Positions 17,110-26,632 of a stretch of 64,000 nucleotides of DNA are shown piece after piece (positions within the stretch are counted from its first letter, which is position 1; each line of letters begins with the position of its first letter). The notes beneath the pieces were generated by a model. That model was given only the letters and a program-made list of their open reading frames with translations. It was not told the origin of the DNA and ran no database searches. The DNA comes from JBBQFC01 sp038321615. Its GTDB lineage: Bacteria; Bacteroidota; Bacteroidia; Flavobacteriales_D; Cryomorphaceae. The translations under genes and the position numbers were made by a program. The stretch covers positions 1-64,000 of the forward strand of contig JBBQFC010000013.1 in NCBI GenBank assembly GCA_038321615.1, written 5' to 3'.

Positions 17110-18120
17110 ATGCAAGTAGCACAAGCACTCCAACAAATGGAAGCCTATATCGCCAAGTTTCCTAACGATTTGCTAGAAGGCCTGCGCATTGGCCAAGCCG
17201 CAATTGCTGGCTTCCATACAGCTCCTGTAAACAAAGTGATCATTACTGGATTGGGCGGATCTGGCATTGGCGGGCGGATTCTAGAAAACGCAGTGAGTCA
17301 AAGCTGCAAGGTTCCTATTTTGTTTTTGCAGGATTATACCTTACCCGCTTGGGTGGATCATGACACCTTGCTGATTGCCGTTAGTTATAGCGGCAATACC
17401 GAAGAAACGCTCTCGGCATTGGCCGAGGCCGAGGCCCGGAAACCGCAAGTAGTATGCATTACGGCCGGCGGCGAAATGGAACGCGTGGCAAGGGAAAATC
17501 ACTATAACATTATTGTAATTCCAAGTGGTCAACCTCCGCGCACCAGCCTGGGCTGGAATAGCGTGCAGCAATTTTTTGCCCTGCACGCCTATGGCCTAAT
17601 TGACGATCGCTTCAAAAGCGATTTCACCGCTGCTGCCGATCTCCTTCATCGCGAAAAAGGAGCCATCGTAACTCAGGCTGAGGAAGTAGCCCTTGCTTTG
17701 CGCAATACTATACCCATCATCTATTGCGAGGCGGGTATCGAAGCTGTAGCTGTGCGCCTCCGCCAGCAAATAAACGAAAACGGTAAAATGCTCTGCTGGC
17801 ACCACGTTTTACCAGAGATGAATCACAACGAATTGGTGGGATGGGCCGGTGCTAAAAATGGCCATTCGGTGCTGTTTTTAAAAACAAGTTTTGACAATCC
17901 ACGTACGAGTAACCGGGTAGAGCTCACCCGAAGTTTGGTGAAAACGCATACCGAAATCATTGTCGATTTAATCGCCAAAGGCCAAAGCCGTATTGAACAG
18001 ATTTACTATCTTATTCACCTGGGCGATTGGATTTCATATGCTCTTGCCGAACTCGAAGGCATTGACCCCATTGATATTGCTGTTATTGACCGTTTCAAGT
18101 CGGCTTTAGCCAAATCGTGA
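17110..18120 (+). CDS. Bifunctional phosphoglucose/phosphomannose isomerase family protein
   Basis: About 336 residues from ATG 17110. The earlier ATG at 17065 sits upstream of the -7 box. Two SIS domains are visible: the first has the sugar-phosphate loop ITGLGGSGIGGRI and VSYSGNTEETLSAL, and the second begins near NTIPIIYCEAG. WHHVLPEMNHNELVGW is the family's active-site segment. The enzyme interconverts glucose-6-P, mannose-6-P and fructose-6-P. It overlaps lipB by 4 bases, so the two are translationally coupled. Confidence 0.92.
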   Translation: MQVAQALQQMEAYIAKFPNDLLEGLRIGQAAIAGFHTAPVNKVIITGLGGSGIGGRILENAVSQSCKVPILFLQDYTLPAWVDHDTLLIAVSYSGNTEETLSALAEAEARKPQVVCITAGGEMERVARENHYNIIVIPSGQPPRTSLGWNSVQQFFALHAYGLIDDRFKSDFTAAADLLHREKGAIVTQAEEVALALRNTIPIIYCEAGIEAVAVRLRQQINENGKMLCWHHVLPEMNHNELVGWAGAKNGHSVLFLKTSFDNPRTSNRVELTRSLVKTHTEIIVDLIAKGQSRIEQIYYLIHLGDWISYALAELEGIDPIDIAVIDRFKSALAKS

Positions 18121-18833
18121 ATAAGCACGAAAAACAAGTACAATTACATGACTGGGGGCTTCGAGCATACAGCGATGCTTGGGACGGACAGGAATTAATC
18201 TTTCAAAAAACCATCGCTGAAAAGATTGCGCTCCGAAAGGAAGGAAATCCGGATGGTAAAAATCCGGAAAATCACCTAATCCTTGTGGAACACCCGCCTG
18301 TTTACACCCTTGGTAAAAGTGGAAAAATTGAAAATCTCCTGCTCTCGGAAAACGAATGTGTCGCGGCGGGCATCGATTTCTACCGCATCAACCGGGGAGG
18401 CGACATCACTTTCCACGGGCCAGGCCAATTAGTGATGTACCCCATTCTCGATCTCGACCAATTCTTCACGGATATACATAAATACCTCCGATATCTCGAA
18501 GAAGCAGTTATCACTGTTTTGAGCAATTATGGCATCGAAACTGGCAGAATATCAGGCTTGACAGGTGTTTGGCTTGACGCAGATGATCCCAACCGTGCTC
18601 GGAAAATTTGCGCAATGGGAATTAAATGTTCGCGCTGGGTAACGATGCACGGATTGGCGTTTAATGTCAACACCGATTTGAGCTATTTCGATCATATTAT
18701 TCCTTGCGGAATTGATGATAAGGCGGTTACGTCCATGCAAGCAGAATTAGGCCGCGAAGTAGAAATGAGCGCGGTTAAAAAAAGCTTGACAGATGCCCTC
18801 GGGCGGCTTTTTGAATGGGAGCTAAATCCTTAA
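18117..18833 (+). CDS. lipB: Octanoyl-[acyl-carrier protein] transferase
   Basis: 238 residues from a GTG that overlaps the previous stop. LipB moves octanoyl groups from acyl carrier protein to lipoyl domains of 2-oxoacid dehydrogenases. Diagnostic pieces are LVEHPPVYTLGKSG, the INRGGDITFHGPGQLVMYPI block, the catalytic Lys in ICAMGIKCSRWVTMHGLAFNVN, and the catalytic Cys in IIPCGI. The length is typical. The downstream neighbour is an unknown conserved gene 10 bases on. Confidence 0.97.
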   Translation: MNKHEKQVQLHDWGLRAYSDAWDGQELIFQKTIAEKIALRKEGNPDGKNPENHLILVEHPPVYTLGKSGKIENLLLSENECVAAGIDFYRINRGGDITFHGPGQLVMYPILDLDQFFTDIHKYLRYLEEAVITVLSNYGIETGRISGLTGVWLDADDPNRARKICAMGIKCSRWVTMHGLAFNVNTDLSYFDHIIPCGIDDKAVTSMQAELGREVEMSAVKKSLTDALGRLFEWELNP

Positions 18834-18843
18834 TTTCGCGCCG

Positions 18844-19251
18844 ATGATCAAAGACATTATCGATCCGTTGGTTGAAAATATAGCCATAGCAGCTATTCCC
18901 GAATCAAATCCCTTAACGCAAGACCCTGAGTGGTACATTTACCTCATCAATATGAAGGAAGTACAACTCGAAAAAGTCATCGTTTCGTCCAAAGGCTACG
19001 GCCGGGTGAACGACGAAAAAGTAGAAACATCGCAGCTGCGCCATTTTATAGAGCTTATGCCTGCCAAGAGCTTCGCGAAAATTGAGCCTATTATGGACGA
19101 ACTTTTTGGGTTGAGCAATCAATATTGGGTGAGCTTCTATGTCGGGAGTCAGCTTTACGATAAAAAGTACGTATTCCTTGCCGAAACCATCGCGGTCGGA
19201 AATGTGACTGAAGTGCCAATCATGGGCATTAAAGGAGTCCTCCTTAGTTGA
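18844..19251 (+). CDS. Conserved protein of unknown function
   Basis: 135 residues with no signal or membrane segment. Composition and codon use look normal (VQLEKVIVSSKGYGRVND, PIMDELFGLSNQYWVSFYVGSQLYDKKYVFLAETI). The pattern suggests a small alpha/beta cytosolic protein. It sits between lipB (10 bases upstream) and a CvpA-family gene that overlaps its stop, so it is part of that operon. I do not recognise a function. Confidence 0.75.
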   Translation: MIKDIIDPLVENIAIAAIPESNPLTQDPEWYIYLINMKEVQLEKVIVSSKGYGRVNDEKVETSQLRHFIELMPAKSFAKIEPIMDELFGLSNQYWVSFYVGSQLYDKKYVFLAETIAVGNVTEVPIMGIKGVLLS

Positions 19252-19769
19252 TGATACTCGATATTATTTTGCTCGTCCCCATAGGCATCGGCATGTTTCT
19301 CGGATTCCGCAAAGGGTTTATTCTTTCGGTATGCACCCTGATGGGAATTGCCCTTGGCATTTATCTCGCTGCGGAGTTTGGCAAAGTCGGCGCCGATTAT
19401 CTGCAAACGGAATTTAATACCGACCCGCGTATAAGCTTGGCTATAGCTTTTGGATTGCTCTTCATCGGTGTATTGGTCGGAGCCTTTTTTTTCGGCAAAG
19501 TCTTGGAGACAGCGGTGAAAACTGTGGCACTTGGGCCAGTAAACAAATTTTTTGGTCTGCTCTTTGGCGGTTTCAAATACGCTTTAATCCTGAGCTGCTT
19601 TCTGTTTCTTCTCCGGAATTTTCCGCTTACGCAGGAAATTATTCCCGCTCATTGGAAGGGGGAATCTTATTTGTATCAGCCAGTCGAATCGCTCGTTCCT
19701 TCGCTTTACCCCAAGCTAAAAACAGGCAAATGGCGGGAGAAAATGGACGATTTTATAGAGTCGATCTAG
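19251..19769 (+). CDS. CvpA-family membrane protein
   Basis: 172 residues from ATG 19251 (TTG 19248 is an alternative). Four hydrophobic segments follow the CvpA pattern: DIILLVPIGIGMFLGFRKGFI at the start, then a second helix (GIYLAAEFG), a third, and a fourth after GPVNKFFGLLFGGFKYALI. CvpA proteins are needed for colicin V production or biofilm and envelope homeostasis in other bacteria; their molecular role is unclear. The last 4 bases are shared with the convergent pgk stop. Confidence 0.85.
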   Translation: MILDIILLVPIGIGMFLGFRKGFILSVCTLMGIALGIYLAAEFGKVGADYLQTEFNTDPRISLAIAFGLLFIGVLVGAFFFGKVLETAVKTVALGPVNKFFGLLFGGFKYALILSCFLFLLRNFPLTQEIIPAHWKGESYLYQPVESLVPSLYPKLKTGKWREKMDDFIESI

Positions 19770-20965
19770 TTTCCGCTTTCGCGAATAGCCGCCACTCCAG
19801 GAAGGCCTTTTCCCTCTAAATATTCGAGCATTGCCCCGCCGCCAGTCGATACATAGCTCACTTCTTCACTCAGGCCAAATTGGTTGATAGCCGCTACGCT
19901 GTCGCCACCACCCACCAATGTAAAAGCGCCTTTCTTGGTAACCTCTGCGAGCTTATCGGCTATGGCTTCCGTCCCTTTTGCGAAACTCTCCATTTCGAAG
20001 ACTCCCATCGGGCCGTTCCAGAGTACCACTTTGGCACGCCCTACCACTTCTTCAAAAGCCTTGGTAGTTTTTGGCCCAATGTCAAGCCCCATCCATCCAT
20101 CGGGAATTGCATTCGTTGCGCATACGTCAGTGCTTGCATCGTTTCGAAATTCATCAGCAATGATGGTATCTTCCGGTAGGTGTATTTTAACCCCTTGCTC
20201 TTTCGCAGCGCCAACCAACTCGTTGGCCATGTCGAGAAAATCATCTTCGACTAGCGAATTTCCAATTTTTCCGCCTGCCGCTTTGATGAAGGTGTATGCC
20301 ATTCCACCGCCGATGATCATTTCGTCAACTTTTCCGAGCAATTGCTTCAAAATCGTGATTTTGCTGCTCACTTTAGCACCACCGATAATGGCCAATCTTG
20401 GTTTTTCCTTACTGTTTAGCACCTTGTCGAGACTTTCGAGCTCATTATCCATCAGGAGACCAAACATGCTATCGGTGGGGAAGAATTTGACGATGATCGT
20501 GGTGGACGCGTGAGCGCGGTGAGCAGTGCCGAAGGCATCATTTACGTAGCAATCGCCATGGGCGGCAAGCTGACCGGCAAAAAATTCGTCGCCTGCTGTT
20601 TCTTCCTTGTAAAAACGAAGGTTCTCCAAAAGCGCTACTTGTCCTGCTTCAAGTTTTTCTGTTGCTGCGGTACCATCTGCGCCAATGCAGTCCGCGATAA
20701 AATGCACCTTGCTGCCTAAGGCCTTTTCGACTGTGCCGACGATGTGCTTCAGCGAAAATTCGGCCTCGTATCCCCCTTTCGGCCTACCCAAATGCGACAT
20801 AAGAACCACAGAGCCACCGCGCTCTACGATAGCCTTTATCGTGGGAATTGCAGCTTCAATCCTTGTGGGATCCGTCACTTCGTGTTTATCGTTAAGCGGG
20901 ACGTTAAAATCTACACGTATCAGGGCGCGCTTGCCGTGAAAGGAATAAGTATCAAATGCTTGCAT
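19766..20965 (-). CDS. pgk: Phosphoglycerate kinase
   Basis: 399 residues, the standard length. It makes ATP from 1,3-bisphosphoglycerate in glycolysis. Visible marks are RVDFNVPLN, SHLGRPKG and ENLRFYKEE in the N-lobe. AIIGGAKVSSKI, IIGGGMAYTFIKA, WNGPMGVFE and the nucleotide loop VGGGDSVAAINQFG lie in the C-lobe. It is a single gene read towards the CvpA-family gene, with which it shares a 4-base stop overlap. Confidence 0.98.
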   Translation of the reverse strand: MQAFDTYSFHGKRALIRVDFNVPLNDKHEVTDPTRIEAAIPTIKAIVERGGSVVLMSHLGRPKGGYEAEFSLKHIVGTVEKALGSKVHFIADCIGADGTAATEKLEAGQVALLENLRFYKEETAGDEFFAGQLAAHGDCYVNDAFGTAHRAHASTTIIVKFFPTDSMFGLLMDNELESLDKVLNSKEKPRLAIIGGAKVSSKITILKQLLGKVDEMIIGGGMAYTFIKAAGGKIGNSLVEDDFLDMANELVGAAKEQGVKIHLPEDTIIADEFRNDASTDVCATNAIPDGWMGLDIGPKTTKAFEEVVGRAKVVLWNGPMGVFEMESFAKGTEAIADKLAEVTKKGAFTLVGGGDSVAAINQFGLSEEVSYVSTGGGAMLEYLEGKGLPGVAAIRESGN

Positions 20966-21102
20966 GGCTTAAAATTGAGCGGTAAAAGTACGAAGATTGG
21001 TGAGCAACCTGAAGCATAGAAACCGATGATTTTCAGAAGCCAATCGAACTTCCATATCGCTTGAAGCGTCGTATTTCATAGCTTCGTAGCCCAAAATCAA
21101 TT

Positions 21103-22242
21103 ATGTATTTCCGCGATATAGTAGGCCACCACAGCCTTAAGGCAAATCTGATAAAGCAAGCACACGACGGCCATGTAGGCCATGCTCTGCTATTTATCGG
21201 TGCGGAAGGCGGGGGCAACTTGGCTTTGGCTACCGCTTTTGGAGCTTATATATTGTGCAAAAACCCAGGGCCTAATGATCGCTGCGGGCAATGCCGATCC
21301 TGTGCTCAACTTGATGCACTCTCCCACCCCGATTTGCACTTTTCCTTCCCGATTATTCTCAGCGATTCTGCAAAAACATCAAACGTCTATCTCCGCGAAT
21401 TCAACGCTATGTTTGCCAAAAATCCATACATGACGCTGCACGCCTGGGAAGCGCATGCGGGTGATGGGAAGAAAAAAGCTTTAATTCCGACTAAAGAAAG
21501 CGAAGAGATAAGACATGTTCTTTCGTTAAAATCTTTTGACGGCGGGCACAAGGTGATGATCATTTGGCGGGCCGACCGCATGAATATAAGTTCAGCAAAT
21601 AAGTTGCTAAAGACCTTGGAAGAGCCCGATGCAAAAACTCTTATTATTATGGTGGTTCCCGATCCGGAATCATTATTGGTGACCGTGCGATCGCGCGCTC
21701 AAAAAATTCGTGTCGAAACCGCATCTCAAGCGGAAGTAGCGCAATGGCTTGTCCGCAAATACCAATTGCCAACCGATAAAGCCGAGCAAATGGCTCGAGT
21801 GGCGCAGGGAAATCTTTTTTTAGCCGCAGAGCTTGCCCAGCAAAATGAAGGCACGAATCCCTTCTTTGAAATCTTTACGTCTTGGATGCGTGCCGCGGCT
21901 ACTTATAAAATCGGCGTGCTGTTGCAACTGGGCGAAGAAGTTTCCACTTGGTCGCGCGAGGATCAACAACAATACTTGGAATATATGCTGGGCTTCCTGG
22001 ATCAAAGCATCCGATATGTGTATGCCGGTGCCGATAAAACTGCGCTCGAAAGTAAAGAATTGGATTTTGCTTCGAAGTTCTCACCCTTCATGACCCAAAC
22101 CGACTTGGGTGCTATGCAAACATTGATTTCTAAGGCTCATTACCTCGTAGAGCGCAATATTCATAGCCAGTTGCTGTTTTTAAAGCTCGGTGCAGACATG
22201 TGCAGAATATTCCGCAATGCGAAAGCCGAAGCGAATGTGTAA
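21103..22242 (+). CDS. holB: DNA polymerase III delta' subunit
   Basis: 379 residues. It is part of the clamp-loader complex that places the beta sliding clamp on DNA. The AAA+ fold starts FRDIVGHHSLKANLIKQ. The P-loop is degenerate (GAEGGGNLALA, no GKT), as usual for delta'. A four-Cys zinc module follows (CKNPGPNDRCGQCRSC), then IIWRADRMNISSANKLLKTLEEP and a sensor region TVRSRAQKIR. It is the first gene of the run holB - PSP1 - gldH - PBP1A. Confidence 0.94.
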   Translation: MYFRDIVGHHSLKANLIKQAHDGHVGHALLFIGAEGGGNLALATAFGAYILCKNPGPNDRCGQCRSCAQLDALSHPDLHFSFPIILSDSAKTSNVYLREFNAMFAKNPYMTLHAWEAHAGDGKKKALIPTKESEEIRHVLSLKSFDGGHKVMIIWRADRMNISSANKLLKTLEEPDAKTLIIMVVPDPESLLVTVRSRAQKIRVETASQAEVAQWLVRKYQLPTDKAEQMARVAQGNLFLAAELAQQNEGTNPFFEIFTSWMRAAATYKIGVLLQLGEEVSTWSREDQQQYLEYMLGFLDQSIRYVYAGADKTALESKELDFASKFSPFMTQTDLGAMQTLISKAHYLVERNIHSQLLFLKLGADMCRIFRNAKAEANV

Positions 22243-22268
22243 TTTCGACATCATGAAAATTTTCAAAA

Positions 22269-23642
22269 ATGGGTTGTGAGTCTTGTTCGAGTGGAAAAGG
22301 CGGAACACCAGCTGGCTGCAAAAGCAATGGTACTTGCGCATCGGGAGGTTGTAGCAAATTGGCCGTGTTCGATTGGTTAAGCAATATGGAAATGCCCGGC
22401 CAAATTGCGCCATTTGAATTTGTGGAGATCCGCTTCAAGAGCAACCGGAAGGAGTTCTTCCGCAATGGAACAAGCCTGAGTTTAAATCCAGGCGATGCGG
22501 TGGTAGTAGAAGCTAATCCAGGCCATGATTTGGGAACTGTTTCCGCCGCAGGCGAGCTCGCAAGGCTGCAAATGGAGCGCAAAAATGCGCTGAAAAACAC
22601 CCGTGATTTGCGAAAAATTACCCGCAGAGCTTCCTCCGAAGATTTGTCGCGCTGGCGCGAAGCCCGCGGCATGGAAGAAGACACTATGCACAAAGCGCGC
22701 AGTATCGCTACCTTGCTCCGCCTCGATATGAAAATAAGCGACGTAGAGTACCAAGGCGACAAAACGAAAGCAATATTCTATTATACCGCAGAAGGCCGCG
22801 TCGATTTCCGGGAATTGATCAAGCGATTTGCCGACACTTTCCGCGTTCGAGTAGAAATGAAACAAATTGGCGCTCGTCAAGAAGCCGGCAGGCTCGGAGG
22901 CATCGGTTCCTGTGGCCGGGAGTTATGCTGTAGCACTTGGCTCACCGATTTCCGATCGGTATCTACTAGCGCAGCGCGCTACCAACAACTCGCTTTAAAT
23001 ACGCAGAAATTGGCCGGTCAATGCGGCAAACTGAAGTGTTGTTTAAATTACGAACTCGACAGCTATATGGATGCTTTAAAGCATTATCCAAAGCATTACA
23101 ACAAACTCAAAACGAAAAAAGGGGTCGCTTTTCACCTAAAAACAGACATTTTCAAAGGATTGGCATGGTTCATCTACGACGAGAGTGCTACCAACACGCC
23201 CATCCCAGTCGGGGTAGAACGCGTAAAGGCCATCTTAGAAATGAACGAAAAAGAAATTTTTCCCGACGACCTGCTCGAATACAGCGCCCCCGTTAAATCA
23301 GCCCCCGTTGCCTATTCCAATGTGGTTGGTCAAGATAGCCTTACCCGATTTGACAATACTGGCAAGAAGAAAAAGAAGAAGCGCAAAAAACCGTCGAATC
23401 CGCAAGCAGGCGACGGCGAACAACGCCAGGCTAATAGCCCGCCAACAAGGCTTGAAGGACAGAACAGGCCGCGACCCAATAAGCCCAAAGGGGAACGCAG
23501 CGAACAGAAACCGCAAAGTGCACAGCTTTCAGGTAATGATGCGGCGCCCGGAAATGATGTACCCAATAAATCGCGCAACAACCGGAATCGCAATCGGAAC
23601 AAGGGTGGAGGTGCGCCAAAACCCACTAACCCAGAAGCCTAA
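22269..23642 (+). CDS. PSP1-domain protein (RicT/YaaT-like)
   Basis: 457 residues. The N-terminus is Cys-rich (MGCESCSSGKGG, GCKSNGTCASGGC), and a second set of Cys follows in GSCGRELCCSTW and CGKLKCCLNYE. This fits the Fe-S or metal-binding RicT family. The PSP1 core spans about 55-300 (VEIRFKSNRKEFF, GDAVVVEANPGHDLG). In Bacillus, RicT works in a complex that affects RNase Y and phosphorelay signalling; the role in Bacteroidota is not settled. The last 100 residues are Lys/Arg/Asn/Pro-rich and probably disordered, possibly RNA-binding. The gldH gene follows by 5 bases. Confidence 0.88.
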   Translation: MGCESCSSGKGGTPAGCKSNGTCASGGCSKLAVFDWLSNMEMPGQIAPFEFVEIRFKSNRKEFFRNGTSLSLNPGDAVVVEANPGHDLGTVSAAGELARLQMERKNALKNTRDLRKITRRASSEDLSRWREARGMEEDTMHKARSIATLLRLDMKISDVEYQGDKTKAIFYYTAEGRVDFRELIKRFADTFRVRVEMKQIGARQEAGRLGGIGSCGRELCCSTWLTDFRSVSTSAARYQQLALNTQKLAGQCGKLKCCLNYELDSYMDALKHYPKHYNKLKTKKGVAFHLKTDIFKGLAWFIYDESATNTPIPVGVERVKAILEMNEKEIFPDDLLEYSAPVKSAPVAYSNVVGQDSLTRFDNTGKKKKKKRKKPSNPQAGDGEQRQANSPPTRLEGQNRPRPNKPKGERSEQKPQSAQLSGNDAAPGNDVPNKSRNNRNRNRNKGGGAPKPTNPEA

Positions 23643-23647
23643 GCAGC

Positions 23648-24148
23648 ATGCGGTGCGTAAAAGTTTTAGGTCGAATTAGCTCGCTTTTAGTGTTAATGGC
23701 ATTTGCTGCATGCTCCGACCGAAATGCCCTGCTCGATAGAAATGCTGAAATACCAAATGCGCATTGGGCCGTAAACGATGAAGCACTTTTTGAGCTCCAA
23801 GTAACCGACACTGTAAGCCAGCACAACTTCTTCATCAATGTGCGCAATACAGAGGCATATGCCTACCGCAACCTCTATGTATTTCTCACCACCACCTTCC
23901 CAAACGGTAAGTCAGCCCGCGACACCATAGGCCTCATGCTAGCCGACCCCATGGGAAGATGGTACGGACAGGGTAGTGGCTACTTGAGCAGCAAGCGCTA
24001 CCATTCCAATGCCATCATGTACCAGTATAACCGTCGCTTTCCAATAGAAGGAAACTACACCTTCAGCATTCAACAAGCCATGCGCACCGACACGCTGGGG
24101 GGGATTTTGAACATCGGAATGCGGATTGAAAAACAGGAAGGTGCTTAA
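23648..24148 (+). CDS. gldH: Gliding-motility lipoprotein GldH
   Basis: 166 residues. The signal peptide ends in the lipobox AFAAC. The mature part contains the GldH pattern: NFFINVRNTEAYAYRNLYVFLTT, then MGRWYGQGSGYLSSKR and FPIEGNYTFSIQQAMR. GldH is a lipoprotein needed for gliding motility and T9SS function in flavobacteria. Its presence supports a gliding or T9SS-competent organism, in line with the two T9SS tails in this window. The position between the PSP1 gene and PBP1A is one I associate with this phylum. Confidence 0.9.
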   Translation: MRCVKVLGRISSLLVLMAFAACSDRNALLDRNAEIPNAHWAVNDEALFELQVTDTVSQHNFFINVRNTEAYAYRNLYVFLTTTFPNGKSARDTIGLMLADPMGRWYGQGSGYLSSKRYHSNAIMYQYNRRFPIEGNYTFSIQQAMRTDTLGGILNIGMRIEKQEGA

Positions 24149-24202
24149 TCCGGCACACCGATTTCACTTACTTTACGTTCTAATAAATCCATCTTTAAAG
24201 GA

Positions 24203-26623
24203 ATGACTGAACCCCAAAAAATCGAGAAAACGCCTGGCCGACGAACCATCCTTTTACTGTGGGTCTTGGCATTCACGCCGATATTTATGCTGGTGGGCGC
24301 ACTTTACCTTTCTGCGAATAGCGACCTCCCCGATACCGTTGCACTCGCCAATCCACGCACGAATCTAGCCACAGAAGTTATAGCTGCAGACACTAAAGTT
24401 CTCGGGCGATTCTATAAAGAAAATCGAACAAATGTGATGTATTCAGAGCTTCCACAGCATCTGATCACAGCGCTTATTGCCACCGAAGATGAACGGTTTC
24501 TCGACCATGCCGGCATCGACTTAAAAGGCACCGTGAGGGCAGCGGCCTATCTCGGAAAAAAAGGGGGAGCCAGCACCATTACACAGCAACTCGCTAAAAT
24601 GCTCTTCACAGAAAAACCGGCTAACGGATTTCAACGGCTCAAGCAAAAACTTCAAGAATGGATCATTTCGGTTCAACTGGAACGCCAATACACCAAGGAA
24701 GAGATTATAACGCTTTACCTCAACAAGTTTGACTGGATCAATCAAGGTGTAGGCGTGAAGTCCGCCGCATCGGTTTATTTTAATTCCGCCCCCGATTCAC
24801 TCACCTTGGAGCAGGCAGCCATGCTAGTGGGGATGGCTAAAAATCCCGCTCTTTTCAACCCAATCCGTCGCCCTGACACCACCATGCACCGACGCAATGT
24901 GGTACTTGCGCAGATGGTGCGAAACGGAAGTCTTGAACGGGCAGCATTCGATTCGCTACGTGCGTTACCCCTTGGCCTCGACTTTCAATTGGTTGACCAT
25001 CAAGAAGGTCCTGCACCTTACTTTCGAGAAGTGCTTCGATCGGAATTAAAAACACTATTTGCCGAAAAGGACGAAAACGGTAAATTGAAGTATTCAAAAA
25101 GCACTGGGGAAGCTTATGATATTTACCGCGATGGGCTAAAAATTTACGTCACCATCGATTCTCGTCTGCAAGAATATGCTGAGCAGGCCTTGAGAAGTCA
25201 TTTCGGGGGTGAACTCCAAAGTCAATTCACGAAGGACGTTGCCAAATACAATCACCCGCCATTCTCCAACGATATTGGCTTGGAAGAAATAGAGAAAATT
25301 GAGACATCGGCCATGCGTCGTACGCCCCGATATCAATATATGCTTGGACATGAATGCCCTAATTGTCATCGCCGGAAGAATATCGATTTGGTGAAAACCG
25401 ATAGCATGGACGTGCATATTTGCCAGGCCGATGACTGCGGCGAAGTATGGAAAGCATTCGACGAAAAACAAGCTGAAAACTTCTTCCGCACGCAAGAAGT
25501 GCCGATGCGCATTTTTTCCTGGAAAGGAGAAACCGACACCCTGCTCACCCCTATGGACAGCATACTTTATTACAAAGGCATGCTGCAAGGTGGGCTGGTA
25601 AGTATCGACCCCCGAACGGGTTTTGTAAAAGCTTGGGTAGGCGGAAATGACTACAAATACTTCCAATACGACCACGTGAAACAAGGTAAGCGGCAAGTTG
25701 GCTCCACCTTTAAACCGTTTGTTTATGCCACAGCTATACGCGAAGGCTACTCGCCGTGCTACGAAGTACCAAAAGTGCCTACTACTTTTCACGCAGGCAC
25801 CTTCAATCTGCAGCAGGACTATACACCTACTGACGCTGACAACGATTACGGATACATGGTCTCGTTGAAATGGGGGCTTGCCAATTCAGTAAATACGGTT
25901 ACAGCTTGGGTGATGAAGCAATTCGGCCCGGAAGCAATCATACAATTAGCGCGCGATTTGGGTATAAAAAGCAAGATTGATCCTGTGGTATCGCAGTGTT
26001 TCGGGGTAGCGGATCTCTCTCTTTTGGAAATAACTTCCGCCAACGCCACCTTTGCCAACGCGGGTGTACACATCGATCCGATTTACATACTTCGCATCGA
26101 CGATAAAAATGGAAATACCATCTATAATCCGCAGCCCCAAACTAATGAAGCGCTCGACGAGCGCACAGCTTATACCATGCTAAGCTTGATGGAAGGAACT
26201 ATTGACGGGGTTTACAACAAACATCAAGGCAAATCGATGGGCACCGCCATTCGCTTGCGTATGGACTTGCCTAACCGCGGGTACGATGGCTTCGACCGCT
26301 CCATAAAGATCGCTGGCAAAACAGGTACCACTCAAAATCAATCGGATGGTTGGTTTATAGGCCTAACCCCCGATCTTGTCACAGGTGTATGGGTCGGCGC
26401 CGAAGACCGAAGCGTTCACTTTCGCACCTTGCAGCTAGGAATGGGAACCAATATGGCACTCCCAATCTGGGGTTTTTACATGAAAGACGCATTTAAGGAC
26501 AAAGATATCGCGCTCAATCAAGGAGCTTTCGACAAGCCCGCAAATCTCCAAACGGAGCTCGACTGCGATCAATATGCGCGCAAACAGAACATTTTTGGTG
26601 GGCAGGAAACATTATCTTGGTAA
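24203..26623 (+). CDS. Penicillin-binding protein 1A, bifunctional, with a Cys4 insertion
   Basis: 806 residues. One N-terminal membrane helix (about 13-35) precedes the glycosyltransferase domain (ATEDERFLDHAGIDLKGTVRA, then STITQQLAKMLF). The transpeptidase domain has GSTFKPFVYATA (active Ser and Lys), NSVN and KTGTTQ. It polymerises and cross-links peptidoglycan in the periplasm. Unusually, the linker carries four Cys (385, 388, 407, 412) in a CPNC-x18-CQADDC arrangement that looks like a zinc ribbon. I do not recall this from standard PBP1A proteins. It is last in the holB-PSP1-gldH run, and scoA starts 9 bases later. Confidence 0.95.
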   Translation: MTEPQKIEKTPGRRTILLLWVLAFTPIFMLVGALYLSANSDLPDTVALANPRTNLATEVIAADTKVLGRFYKENRTNVMYSELPQHLITALIATEDERFLDHAGIDLKGTVRAAAYLGKKGGASTITQQLAKMLFTEKPANGFQRLKQKLQEWIISVQLERQYTKEEIITLYLNKFDWINQGVGVKSAASVYFNSAPDSLTLEQAAMLVGMAKNPALFNPIRRPDTTMHRRNVVLAQMVRNGSLERAAFDSLRALPLGLDFQLVDHQEGPAPYFREVLRSELKTLFAEKDENGKLKYSKSTGEAYDIYRDGLKIYVTIDSRLQEYAEQALRSHFGGELQSQFTKDVAKYNHPPFSNDIGLEEIEKIETSAMRRTPRYQYMLGHECPNCHRRKNIDLVKTDSMDVHICQADDCGEVWKAFDEKQAENFFRTQEVPMRIFSWKGETDTLLTPMDSILYYKGMLQGGLVSIDPRTGFVKAWVGGNDYKYFQYDHVKQGKRQVGSTFKPFVYATAIREGYSPCYEVPKVPTTFHAGTFNLQQDYTPTDADNDYGYMVSLKWGLANSVNTVTAWVMKQFGPEAIIQLARDLGIKSKIDPVVSQCFGVADLSLLEITSANATFANAGVHIDPIYILRIDDKNGNTIYNPQPQTNEALDERTAYTMLSLMEGTIDGVYNKHQGKSMGTAIRLRMDLPNRGYDGFDRSIKIAGKTGTTQNQSDGWFIGLTPDLVTGVWVGAEDRSVHFRTLQLGMGTNMALPIWGFYMKDAFKDKDIALNQGAFDKPANLQTELDCDQYARKQNIFGGQETLSW

Positions 26624-26632
26624 TTTAGGCAC

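Noticed and set aside
25665..25685. Possible parS site (ACCACGTGAAACA) in the PBP1A gene
   Set aside because: Only one half matches the palindrome, and the bases encode the conserved YDHVKQGKRQ segment of PBP1A, which explains them.
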